From the NCBI GenBank assembly GCA_032207245.1, contig CM063510.1, positions 52,150,993 to 52,214,992 of the forward strand: 64,000 bases of DNA, read 5' to 3'. The DNA comes from Pardosa pseudoannulata. Taxonomy: Eukaryota > Arthropoda > Arachnida > Araneae > Lycosidae. The notes under the pieces are model-generated. The model ran no database searches. It was not told where the DNA came from and saw only the letters and a list, made by a program, of their open reading frames with translations. The stretch's first letter is position 1. Each line of letters starts with the position of its first letter. A program made the translations under genes and the position numbers. Shown here piece after piece: positions 12,043-22,799 of this stretch.

Positions 12043-12595
12043 CACGTTGTATGCGGGACACATACTAATACTTTTTCTGACAATTCATACTTGAGAGCTA
12101 GTCCCTTATGAGTACAGGTTAGTGTAACAACATGGTTTGTTTGTGGGTACAAAAATAACGGTATATACTGGAAAACGAAGCCTAATGTTCTTGTATACTA
12201 CATAGATTCTGGAAAAATATAGACAAATAAAAACTAGCTTTTACACTATTAGTTTTATGATTGCTCTTTTAATTTTTTATAATGTAAAAATGTTTTATAT
12301 AATATAATTTGAAAAAATTAAAAGTATATACTACTATTTCTATTTGATTTTTCATATTTATCATACTATCAAAAATTTATCCACTAAAAATATATTTTTG
12401 TTTAAAAAAATCTTATGGTTGTTATTTATATATTTATTTATATATTTGTCTATATATTTTAATACAAAATATGAAAAGTTTGTTAAAAATTAAATAATTG
12501 TCAATCTATTGAGATTTAACTGAATAACTAAATTTACGCACAAAACACCCGCTCCCGGCACAATTCCGCTACGAAATGTACTCACACACAATATG
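12043..12595. mobile_element. TTAA-flanked non-autonomous element, piggyBac-like
   Basis: TTAA lies on both sides (12039-12042, 12596-12599). The left end reads CACGTTGTATGCGGGAC. The right end read inward is CATATTGTGTGTGAGTAC, an imperfect inverted match. The fragment at 40902-40935 carries the same terminus in better condition (CACGTTGTGTGTGCGTAC next to TTAA), which supports a real family. The interior is AT-rich and non-coding. Confidence 0.6.
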
Positions 12596-12599
12596 TTAA

Positions 12600-13560
12600 C
12601 TTTGTTTTCCGAAAAAGGACACAATACTACACTGCTAAAGGAAGCTTAAATTTAAAAGGGGCTTTTCACCTTCGGAAACATATTTTTAAATAGTAGTTGT
12701 AATATTAAGTCTTAAGGAGAAACAAGGAAATAAATATATGTGTTTATTTATGAATATTTTTAATATGTTTATGAACGAAAAAATTATTTTTATAAAAAAT
12801 TTTTTAAGATTTCAAGGTTTTTAAAAGCATGATGATTAGAAATATAAATTCTATAGAATAAATATCAGATTCATAAACTGTGGATTTATTTATATTTGTA
12901 TGTTATGTAAAATAACTGTTTAAATGTATTTGAAAATTTATGCTTAATACATTATTAATCATTATTAAGAGACAGAACTTGAAATTTAATGGCCTGTACA
13001 ACATTTACTTACAGGATCTAACAAGAAACTACCGGCGTTACACCAGGTTACAAAAGACAAAATTGTAGGCGACAAAGAAAGCTGCATTTACGATAAGCAC
13101 AGGAATAGCGATTAAAAGTGCCAACACTAAAAATTGAAAATTAATGGCCGAAATTTTAATTTTTTTTCCAAAATTTGTAATCATACACTGTTATTTCTGG
13201 AAGCAACATAGCAATTTTCAAGCTTGTAGTATATATTATGCTGTTTGTGTTATTAACTGTAGATAGTCGTCTTTATTTTTACTAATCTCAGATGATATAG
13301 CTAAACTTGCTGCTAAATCCAAAACCCCTAAAAAATAATGAAAAAAAACGAGTTATTTTCAAAGTGTTCATTTTCAAAACCTAAAGAATCAAGTATAAAT
13401 GGAAGATGTCAGATTATCTTTCTGGAGAGAGAATCAATCCAGCTGTATAGAGAATGCATTGGTGTATCCACCATTAAAATTGAGATTTTTATTTTACTGG
13501 AAAGATCTTATTATTTATGCTATTTTAATCCTGTAATAAATATTTCAATTTTCTCTTAAT
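12600..13560. other. AT-rich spacer with one unremarkable open frame
   Basis: The plus-strand frame at 13338-13559 (73 codons) has no recognised domain, and its composition fits chance. Confidence 0.4.
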
Positions 13561-13599
13561 AGTAAAACGATATATAAATCGTAAATAGAAAAAAAATGC

Positions 13600-14190
13600 A
13601 ACAATCCTTCACACAAAATTTCAGTGATTTACAGTTATCATTTTTGAGTTATACAGTGTTAATATGCGTTAGAATAATATTTTTGTTATATAAAGTGCAC
13701 ATTACATTAGGGGAATTGTATAACTAAATTTTATAATAGTCCTAAATATTAAATATCAATATTTTAAATTTTATCGTTTCCCACATCATTATAATTTTCA
13801 TTATATAGAGAGCCAAAATTGCAATTAAAAGAGGAGGTGCACTACTAGATATAATAAATTCCTAAAATTGATAAAATTCCTAAATACAAAAATTCAATGT
13901 CTTATCATTTGAAGTATGCATACATTTTTAATAAACGATATAGCAAAATATTTTGATATATAGAATGCAGATTGCATAAAAAAGAAAGTACCTGATCCAA
14001 ATACAAGATTTCTTCATCTAACAGATAAATGTTATGTCACACAGTGTAATATATGTTTTATTCACATTTTATTCAAATACAAAATTATCCAAACACAAGA
14101 TGCAGATTGCAGTCATAAGATGAGGATGCCGAACTAGACGTTACAAAAAATTTAAATACAACATTTTCGGTGAATCGCTTTTGACATATG
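13600..14190. repeat. Highly diverged tandem repeat region
   Basis: Words such as ATATAGAGNGCNNATTGCA, AAAAGAGGAGGTGC, ACTAGATATAATAAATTCC and AAATACAAAATT recur at roughly 130-220 bp spacing (13640-14160). The units are badly diverged and their boundaries uncertain. Confidence 0.4.
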
Positions 14191-14502
14191 TTCCACTGCG
14201 TTTATAAGGTTACACTGAATTTTTCCCATTACATGGTGTACGGATTGTGATTTAAGGGGCAGGTTGTAATAATGCGTGACATGAACAGAACGAAAGAAGA
14301 ACGGAAGGTGACCTTTCTCAGCGGACAATTATTGTTAGCGGTAGGAAGAAACGCGGGGTCCGAACAAAGCCGTTTGTGTACCAGGTTTCCGACACAAAAC
14401 ATAGGCAGTCGCAAATTAAAAACTGTCAGTACGCCGGAGACAGTGTGTCTACCTCTTTATGATGTCTATTGCCGTCAAGAGACTCTGATAATAATTATAA
14501 AT

Positions 14503-15254
14503 TGAGTGACGGTGGGTCCCCGTATGAACCAAGTACAGGTTGCTAATGATTCAGTGGTGGTCGTTAACTTAAAGGGAGCTAACATTAACTGTCGATTGGT
14601 ACGCTGATCGTCGGTAGCAGGGTTCGACCACTATGGCATGTGTAGCCGTTCGGAAGAAGCAGTAGGTCCCGGTCACATTAGTCGTGATAAGTAGACCGTA
14701 GCTCCCAAAAGAATCTGATTTCAGTTGATCCAGGCGGGTCGTTGACCAAGTATGGATTCAGGATTGCCGTTTCAGTGCTGGGGATCGATCACTTGCTCAA
14801 ACAAGCTTTCACCCTATATAAAGAGAGGGCTGATCCGAGAGACCGCCAGTATCTGCTTTCCTTTAAGACTTATCTCTCATTTCTACTACCTGTAATAATT
14901 TTTTACTTCGTGCTTTGATTCTCAACAAACTCCAGCGAGATACGTACTCTGAGCGTTTCGAGCCTCAGTGTAGAAGTCAACTGTTCGGATCATCAGACCG
15001 GTAGATTATAGTGTCCAAGTCCTGTACCGGCACTCATTAGCGAACTGTTCCTGTGTTACTAGCTTCACTGTACCCACGTATGATATATATTTAACGTTTA
15101 CCTCAGCACGAGATCTCAGAAATAATTGAATTTACTGAATCCTGTACATAAATATATATAATTATTCCCATGAATAAAGCATTTATTCAAGAGTAAATAG
15201 ATGTTCAGCCTGTATCTTTGACGGCCTCGCCTACCCTTACTCCAATACGTCACA
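14503..15254 (+). mobile_element. LTR-like block, probable solo LTR
   Basis: The block is GC-richer than its flanks, has a TATA box CTATATAAAGAG at 14813-14824, an AATAAA at 15173-15178, and ends in TACGTCACA at 15246-15254. These are in the order and spacing of an LTR (U3, TATA, R with polyadenylation signal, U5, CA end). The left end is uncertain: TGAGTGACGG at 14503 is a partial inverted match to the right end. No target duplication or internal region was found. A SINE-like stretch lies within it. Confidence 0.5.
14550..14706 (+). mobile_element. SINE family Z, diverged plus-strand copy
   Basis: GCAGGGTTCGACC (B-box-like) near 14617, ATGGCATGTGTAGCCGTTCGG, TAGGTCCCGGTCACATTA and GTAGACCGTAGC follow the order of the SINE at 60771-60952 read on its own coding strand. 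The A box is not readable. Confidence 0.65.
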
Positions 15255-16280
15255 AGGAGCACTACTAAATGTTTTAAGAAACCTAAACTCAAACTTTCGT
15301 CTTTCTACAGCTAATCGCTTTTTGAGTTATACGAGATACACATGTATTTAGTACGTACAAACGTGAAAAGTAGAATAGTCATAACTAGTTCAGTAATAGT
15401 CGAAATCGGCAGTTAAAGCTTCACAAATTAAAAGTAGTTTCTACATATAAAAGTAGTACGTGCATATTGAATCTAAAACTGATCAAAATTCAGTTATACG
15501 CATTTAAAATCAGTTTTTCTTTAAAATTTCAGCAATTGTTTTTTTGTTTTGTGAGATTCTATTCAAATAAAACGGCTTTTCTTGTGAGGTTCCAATAAAT
15601 ATTCAGACCACGAACGCTATTACAAACTTATATATAGTTTATGTTACGTTCAGGAACGGCTTAGGCATAGTCTCAACGAAATTCATATTTATTCCTTTTT
15701 ATTCCAATTAAATTTTATTTCTTTAAAATTTATTTTGATCACAATATTACTTAACTTTGTACAAGGAAGTAAATTTTTTTGACATTTCTGCAAGAAACGA
15801 AACAAAAAGAATATATTTTATATTTTTCGTAATTTTTAAATAATATGTACCAAAATATAAATTTTGGAATAATAAAAACAACCTTTCTGGTTTATTATTT
15901 TATCTTATAAATTTTATCAAACACACATTTATATTGTGTGTGTAGATTCCGAAAATTGCAGTATTCATACATCATCAAGCCACATACCGTCACAGAGTTT
16001 ACGCTAATTCAATAACATACGATAAACGATGAATTCTAGTAATTTACGCTTCTAGAAAATGTTTTAATTAGAAAGAAATATTAACTATTCATTCTTAATT
16101 AGAAGTACAGCATTTCTTAAAGCTTTTCACTAAATATTTCTAGGAACATGGTAAGACTATTTTTTAAGAATTAAGAGTAATTCCCTTCCAATCTGGGAAA
16201 GGACTTATGATTGTAGAGGAAAAGGTGATTAAATGAAATTTTGATTAAACTTTCATGGATAGGAAATGAGAAAATAAGAG
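15255..16280. other. AT-rich spacer, nothing recognised
   Basis: No open frame, terminal repeat or tandem structure was seen. Confidence 0.45.
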
Positions 16281-16289
16281 GATTGGCAG

Positions 16290-16800
16290 CTGTTTGGGGG
16301 GGATTTCACATTTGCTGACTTATTGGAGATGTATTAATTAAATATGAAGGTTTAATTGCGTTTCAGTATCCTCCGAAACGGCTGTTTCTGAAGTTCGTGG
16401 CTTAAAATGGTACCGCAAATAACCGAAAGTATCTTGTTTCGGATGTTAGAGTAGTAACTGAAATAGGCTTGTGTCAAAGTTATATTTAGGCAAATAACCT
16501 GTGGGTAAACAGTCAAGTGGTCCTTTAGAGCTAAAAGGGCCTTCATTCAAAAACACACCCTTTAATTAATTCAATAAATAAGTCCTGCAGTTCAGAACAA
16601 AATTTTTCATAAACCATTAATAAAGTATTGGCATTTGTTAGAGGATTTCAAGTCTTCTGATTTACTGAAGATGTATTAGCTAAATATCAAGTTTTTATTG
16701 TATTTTAGTATTCACTAAAATAGGTTCTACCAGCTAGTGGTTTTACATCGTGCCGGAAATAAAATTTTAGGATAGTAACTGAAACATACTTTTAACACAT
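16290..16800. repeat. Two diverged direct copies of about 170 bp
   Basis: 16300-16465 and 16635-16790 share GATTTCA, CTGA-TTA-TGAAGATGTATTA, TAAATAT, then TTTAGTATNCNCNAAA and TAGTAACTGAAA in the same order. They look like an old tandem duplication. Confidence 0.45.
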
Positions 16801-17028
16801 GATCAGAATATTATTATTAGAGAAATTATTAATGCTCCCAGGTGTTTTAGAAATAACGAAATTCATGAAGAATTAAAAATTCTTCCTTTTTGAAAATATC
16901 TCTATAAACTCTCTACTAAATTTCATAAAAAATTAAATAACGATTTAATCAATAATCTCGTCAATTATGATCCTTCTGATGCCGTTAACAAAAGAAATCC
17001 TTTGGCCAGTCTCTCCAAAAATTATTAA
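16801..17028 (+). pseudogene. Non-LTR retrotransposon reverse transcriptase ORF, 3' end relic
   Basis: The frame through 16801-17028 reads as the C-terminal tail typical of Jockey-like or related LINE ORF2 proteins. An INAPRCFRNNEIHEELKI stretch matches the usual NAPWxVRNxxIHxDLxI style, followed by LINNLVNYDPSDAVNKRNP before a stop at 17026-17028. One in-frame TGA interrupts it near 16890. The RT and endonuclease domains are missing upstream, which is the normal outcome of 5' truncation. The motif is seen directly, the clade assignment is from memory, and there is no sign of function. Confidence 0.68.
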
Positions 17029-17499
17029 TATTTGTGAGTTGTTTTATAAAAAAATCTTTATAAATACCCCCCCCCAAAAAAAAGTATAAAATGTAAGAAA
17101 AAACTTGAAAATAATGTAAAAGTAACTTGCTCTCCTCTTCCATAAACAGATTTCTTGAAATTTGATTGTACGAATCCGTGCAATTTGATTGACCTTATAT
17201 TTATTACTAAATTTCTAATAATTCGAAAAGTATTTTTTATGCTACACTAATAATGATACTTAATTTTTATGTAGACGAAGCAATCATGAACATTTTAATG
17301 TAAAGTACAAGTTTAAAGCTTAATTAAAACTTGAGTGTCATTGTGATAATAATAACCTCGCAGAAAATTTCTAAATCATATGTATTCATTATATATGATA
17401 TATAAAGTCACTAAAATTTAAAATGTGAACAAATTTACAATGTAATATGTCAGTTTAAAATACCAAAACACATTACGATATATTTCAATTTTTCTTTCG

Positions 17500-18437
17500 G
17501 TTTTATAATGCAATGTTTTTGCATCTGAAATTGATACAAATCTGAAAGAACATAAAACGTGTATTAAAATAAGCCATCTATTTTTTGAAAGACTTAAAAT
17601 GGTTACAAAAATGTCTAGTAGAAACTGACCTAACAAAAAAGTATCTCACTGTATCAGAATATTTCATATAAAAGAAACCTTTGAAAATAACCTTTAAAAA
17701 TCCCAAATTAAACAACAGTAGTTATATTTAGAAAATTCCTTTGATGCTCGGTATGTTAAAATCTCACTTTAAATACTGTGTAACGGAATGAAATTGATAT
17801 AACTCTGAAACAAAATAAGCCGCGTATTAATATAAGCCATCTATTTTTCGAAAGACTTAAAATGGTTACATAAATGTCTAGTAGAAACTGTCCCAACAGA
17901 AAAGTATTTCACTGTATCAGAATCTTTTATATAAAAGGAACCTCTAAAAATCCCAGATGAAACAGCAGTTCATATTTTTAGAAAATTCCTTTGATGCTCT
18001 TTGTCTTAAAATCTCACTTTAAATACTGTTCAACTGCATGAAATTGATATAAGTCTGAAACAACATAAACCACGTATTAAAATAAGCCATCTATTTTTCG
18101 AAAGACTTAAAATGGTTACAAAAAAATCTAGTAGAAACTGTCCTAATAAAACTGTCTCTCCCTGTATCAGAATATTTTCAACAGCATGAAATTGATATAA
18201 GTTTGAAACAACATAAGTCGTGTATTAAAATAAGCTATCTATTTTTCTAAAGACTTAAAATTGTTACAAAAAGGTCTAGTAGAATCTGTCCTAGCAAAAA
18301 CGTCTTACTGTATCAGAATATGAATGTTATAAAATATAGCCTTTAAAAATCATAAATGAAACAACAGTTGTTATTTTTAGAAAATTCCTTTGATGCTCCG
18401 TGTGTTAAAATCTCACTTTAAATACTGTTCAACACCC
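17500..18437. repeat. Satellite-like tandem repeat, four units of about 250 bp
   Basis: The landmark TGAAA-AACATAA recurs at 17542, 17805, 18055 and 18203, each followed by AAGCCATCTATTTTT-GAAAGACTTAAAATGGTTACA. Spacing is 263, 250 and 148 bp, so the third unit has lost about 100 bp. Most units include TTAGAAAATTCCTTTGATGCTC and AATCTCACTTTAAATACTGT. Confidence 0.9.
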
Positions 18438-18439
18438 TG

Positions 18440-20390
18440 AAATTAATTCAATGGTTGTGAATGCTCAATAAATTTCCTGCCATATGCATTTTGGATCTCA
18501 GAGACAAGGCAATTAAATTTTTCAGATTAATGTTTCAAAATTTATGAGACACATTTCCTAGCGTTATGAGTCTGCATGTTTTGAAGACCGAGTAAATTAG
18601 GTTAAATGGCATGGAAATAAATAAAACGGGTATTCAGATTTCTTGTTATAAATAAATGATGAGAGTGATTACGTATTTATAACTCCCTGTTACTTTATTA
18701 TTAAGATGAGTTTATCGAGTGAGCACTTTTTGAAGGAAAATAATTTTACTAACTATAATTAAGAAATGGAAAGGAACATCGATATAAATCTCTTAGATAT
18801 ATAAACGCTTTATGACTTTTTAATTTTGGCAAAAGGTATTTAAATTTCGAATATTGAAGTAAGTTTTCAGAACATTTTCTTCGAGCTAAAGATTTTATTA
18901 TGGGTACCTATTAAACATAGAGTGATGCATAGCAAGTTTTTTTTATTTTATTTTATTTTTAATTTAGATAGTAGTTTGAGGTAGTATGTTTAATTAGGTT
19001 TTTTAAATTCTGTTTCTTGATGTACATTTCATATAATCCATAATTTCTAATGACGAGCTCGAATAGAAATTCTTTTCCTACGTCAAGGCAGTAGTTGCTT
19101 TAGCAATTTAGTCACGGTTGGGCAAAAATTAAAAAAAAAATAAATGAAACTAGTTAAAATAACCAAAAATCATATTGTCATAACGTTCCATCTACTTAAT
19201 TTTAATTCTGTTCCATTTAGTTTATTTTAATTCTATAAGCTTCCCTTCAACAAAAATACCCTGTTTGTAACTGAACTGCCAAGCTCCCAAGTATCACGTT
19301 AGTGAGTCGAAACCCTAATTTTTTTATTGCATAAGCCGCTCTGGATTTTCAATCAGATGATATCACGCATACCAAGGGCGTCACTTGGCGTTCTCCTTGG
19401 CGAGCGCTGTATTGCAATAGTTCCATAAATTCGACCTTTTTTTTATATGACATATCCCCACTCCACACATTATCGTAATGTTAGTGATGCGCTTGGCGGT
19501 GTTCCACCATACCGCCAGGCCATTGGAATTTTGATGAACTTGTCAGACTTGCGGTTCTCATCCCGACAGACAGGATGGAAGAGAGAGAGAGAGGCCTGGA
19601 TCTCGTGAAATGAAGAGGAACTCGGAGTTCCGTTCTCCATAATTGTCTTATTTTTTAGTCCATTTTTGTTTTCTCCTTTCTTTTTATTAATTTTTATCAT
19701 TTAAAAAACCCTCAAGCAATTGGCTTCTATTAATTTTTAAATCTCACTTTAATATCAATAAAATCCATTAATTAAATAACTCCTCCTCTCCTTTTTTAAT
19801 GCCTATTGTGTTTTTTCTTTAAGATTTAAAATTTAGTTGGCGAAAAACCAAATTTAATTTAAACATATTAAAATATCAGGTTTGGGCCATAATGTGTATT
19901 TGTACTATACATCACCACCTCATCTTCTTAAATATTTTTATTGTTTTTTTTCCTAGCTTCTTTTTTCAGGTACCCGTTACCTTAAAATTAATGATAAAAT
20001 AACTCCACTATAAAAAAATTCCCCTTCAGGCATATCTTCTGAGAAACGTGATGCAGTCAGGGGAACTAACGGCCCTAATTCTACGATGTCCAGCTAAAAT
20101 GTCACGCGGAGTCATAATTCAAAATATTCGGAACAAAGACAAGGCATGGCAGGTCTTACTCTTCACATTATCGCCATATTTTTTAAGAATTTCTGTATAA
20201 TCGTAATTATTGTAGAACAGATTTGTGAGCAAGACAAAAAAGGACAGTTGTTGAAAATTACTGACATTTTCTAAAGCTTAACCTTCCTACAGAATTCATC
20301 GGAAATTAAAAAAATAGCTCATAAACAGTCAAATGTAATAACTGTCTAGCATTAGATGCATAAATGATATAATACATGATGCCTATATAA
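18440..20390. other. Spacer with a GC-richer patch at 19290-19640
   Basis: The patch holds short palindromic words around GGGCGTCACTTGGCG. An open frame on the minus strand (19470-19700) is rich in Lys, Asn and Ser without a domain. I see no support for a gene. Confidence 0.4.
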
Positions 20391-20391
20391 T

Positions 20392-21275
20392 AATAGCCTA
20401 TATTATCTATTCATCTGTCCTCGAATTTATGAAGCGGTTGGACCTGGAATGGATAGAGGCATCCATAATGGATTCTTGATGAGTTAGTGTAGTAAAATTC
20501 AAAGTGAGTTAAAAAACAATCGAAATCCACTCCTTCCACCCTATTTCCAACATTTAATGCCATTATTTCAAGCCGTTTTTTCTCCCGTTAAGAGCAAGGG
20601 ATTAAATTCATGAATTTGTAGATAGAAGTAGCCTTTTTTCTGGCATTACGACTTCATTTCATTAACTATCCCGTTTAATCATTTCTTATTTTAAATTATT
20701 TAAATGTCGTCAGCATTATTTTCATACGTTTTCACTAAACTTAGATATTACGTAAATAATTTTCTTTTTTTATTTGGCTTAAATAATAGATTAGGTGCAT
20801 ATGTGATAATTTTAAATTTATTCATCGATTATCTTTTGTTATTAAAATTTTATCACCGGTATTAACAACTAATTATCTTCATAAAAGTCTAGGAGTCAAA
20901 GACTAATAAGCATCTAGCGTTTAAGTTATATATCTTTGAAAATTAAGTTTGTTCGTGTGTTTGTTTCTTATACATAACCACACTGTTTGCAATCGATTCG
21001 GTAAATTTGGTACATCATTCATATATACCGCCAAATAAATTTTGTCAATATTAAAACATCTGTTGTCCATTCCATCACGTAATATAAAATATAAATTAAT
21101 TTTGGCATCTGACATGTTGTCAGTAAAGAAAAACAAATTATTGAGCTTGTATGAGATAATTCTCAGCCAAAAACAAACCATTTTTTTTACCTGACTCATA
21201 AAGTACTTAACAATTCTGGAAAATTAAAAATTTTAATGATCCTTTCATATGACGAGCTATATACTTGTTTCCAAG
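20392..21275 (-). repeat. Dispersed repeat family Y, copy 2
   Basis: The reverse complement aligns with 1686-2938 without the TTAA-flanked insert, giving the empty site near 20703. The left end carries TTCGAGGACAGATGAATAGAT on the minus strand. The right end carries GTATATAGCTCGTCATATGA. It is non-coding. Confidence 0.75.
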
Positions 21276-21540
21276 AAAACACTATTCAAACTGATGATGA
21301 AAATGTTTTTACTTACCACCTAAAATAAAATATTAAGATTTAGTTCCTATAAGTGCATTTAATATTGTATAATATAAAGTACTTAACAATTCTGGAAAAT
21401 TAAAAATTTTAATGATCCTTTCATATGACGAGCTATATACTTGTTTCCAAGAAAACACTATTCAAACTGATGATGAAAATGTTTTTACTTACCACCTAAA
21501 ATAAAATATTAAGATTTAGTTCCTATAAGTACATTTAATT
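21199..21540. repeat. Recent tandem duplication, 176-bp period
   Basis: TAAAGTACTTAACAATTCTGG begins at 21199 and again at 21375. The two units are almost identical through TAGTTCCTATAAGTGCATTTAAT. The unit overlaps the end of repeat Y copy 2, so the duplication followed that insertion. Confidence 0.95.
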
Positions 21541-22019
21541 ATGTTGGGATTGATAACACAAAAGGATAACTATAACATTTTGGTAAACATAGAGCAATAT
21601 TTAAATCAATGTATTTGTACACTACTTTTAGCATTTAAAACACAAAGATAAAATGAAATCAGTTTTTAACCACATGGTTAAATACAAATATTTACAAGGA
21701 TTTAACTCATAAATTGACAAGATTGTGTAATGTCGTGTAGTCCTCCTTATATATTTGAGTAAAAACCTGTGATCAAATATATAGTGGGATTTATTTTTAA
21801 TTGCGTTGTGTTAAATATCTTTGTATTAAGATTTAACCACAGGTTCTGAGAAACTACAGACATAAATATGAAGAAAAAACTAACCGTTAAAATGATAGCA
21901 ACCGAGACTAGCTTAATATAAAAAAAGTAAATTTATTATAAAATATTTATACATCTATTTACAAAACCAAAATGATGCTAATTTTCATAAGTAAGCTTAG
22001 TCAATATATTCAAAATTAG
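21541..22019. other. AT-rich spacer
   Basis: Nothing recognised. Confidence 0.45.
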
Positions 22020-22745
22020 TTCTGACAATTTTTTATACACTTAAGCAAATATTGTAAGTAGAGAGAGGACCTAATCTCGATTTCAAAATGTAATGCAAAA
22101 TGGGTACCTTTGTGAGTCTAACATGTTGAGCCCGGAACACTTCTGGTTGAAGGGTATCAATGGCTGATCAGGAGAGGGAATCTATACATCATCCGTTGAT
22201 CTGTTACAGACATCGTCAGGGGCTTTCTCCTGAGTCTTTGGGGTGCGGCCGTACTACTTTGTGCAGGAACACTTCCTGGCGGACTTGGCTGGATTATCGA
22301 GCACCTTCTTTTTGGACCTCCGAACCAATCTCTTCTGGGGCCTCCTAATCCTCTCTACTCTGGGGCCTTCTAATCCATCTCCTCATTTTTTAGATTTTTC
22401 ATATTTTGTTATCTCAAACTTTGTCCCCTCCTCCTTCTTGTCTTCCAATCGGGATAGTTGCCAGAATTTCATTGGTCTGACCAAACCCCGCCCTGAGACC
22501 ACCAACGTGAACAACCTTATCCCTTCTAATTGAGCACTGTCCCTTAGGGACTCATAAATACTCCACAAAGGTACATTCTTATTTAATGTCAAGTACGGAG
22601 AGGATATTCTAATCTGGGACTGGAATCAGCACCCCGCCCGAGACAACCGTACAAGACTACAATATCCTTTTTATCGAGATTTATGATCCTCTATCTGTTT
22701 ACAACGATGTGATGAGGTCAGATTTAGATCCCGAACATTTTACTT
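22020..22745 (-). repeat. Unidentified dispersed repeat family W, diverged reverse copy
   Basis: The reverse complement aligns with 54374-55010 and, in part, with 36533-37000. Shared points in order are GGGATCTAAATCT, CATCACATC-TTGTAAA, GTCTTGT-CGG, TCTCGGGCG-GG-CTGAT-CCAGT, AATGTACCT-TGTGGAGT, CCCTAAGG-CAGTGC, GAGACCAATGAA, GTTCC-GTGCA, CCTTTCA-CCA and TTTGAAAT. The minus-strand frame over 22383-22592 is open and Lys/Glu-rich, but the equivalent frame is broken in the other copies. The class is unknown. It may be an LTR or the non-coding part of a retroelement. Confidence 0.6.
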
Positions 22746-22797
22746 CATGTATGAATGAATCAATTATATAACAGATCTAAATCGCCTCATCACATGT
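22707..22797. repeat. Short inverted repeat at the edge of family W
   Basis: TGTGATGAGGTCAGATTTAGAT (near 22708) and ATCTAAATCGCCTCATCACA (near 22775) form imperfect arms around a roughly 50-bp loop. The left arm is the outer end of family W. The right arm is an inverted duplicate of it. Confidence 0.6.
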
Positions 22798-22799
22798 AA

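Noticed and set aside
22243..22533. 96-codon plus-strand frame
   Set aside because: Lies antisense within repeat W. The matching frame is not open in the other copies.
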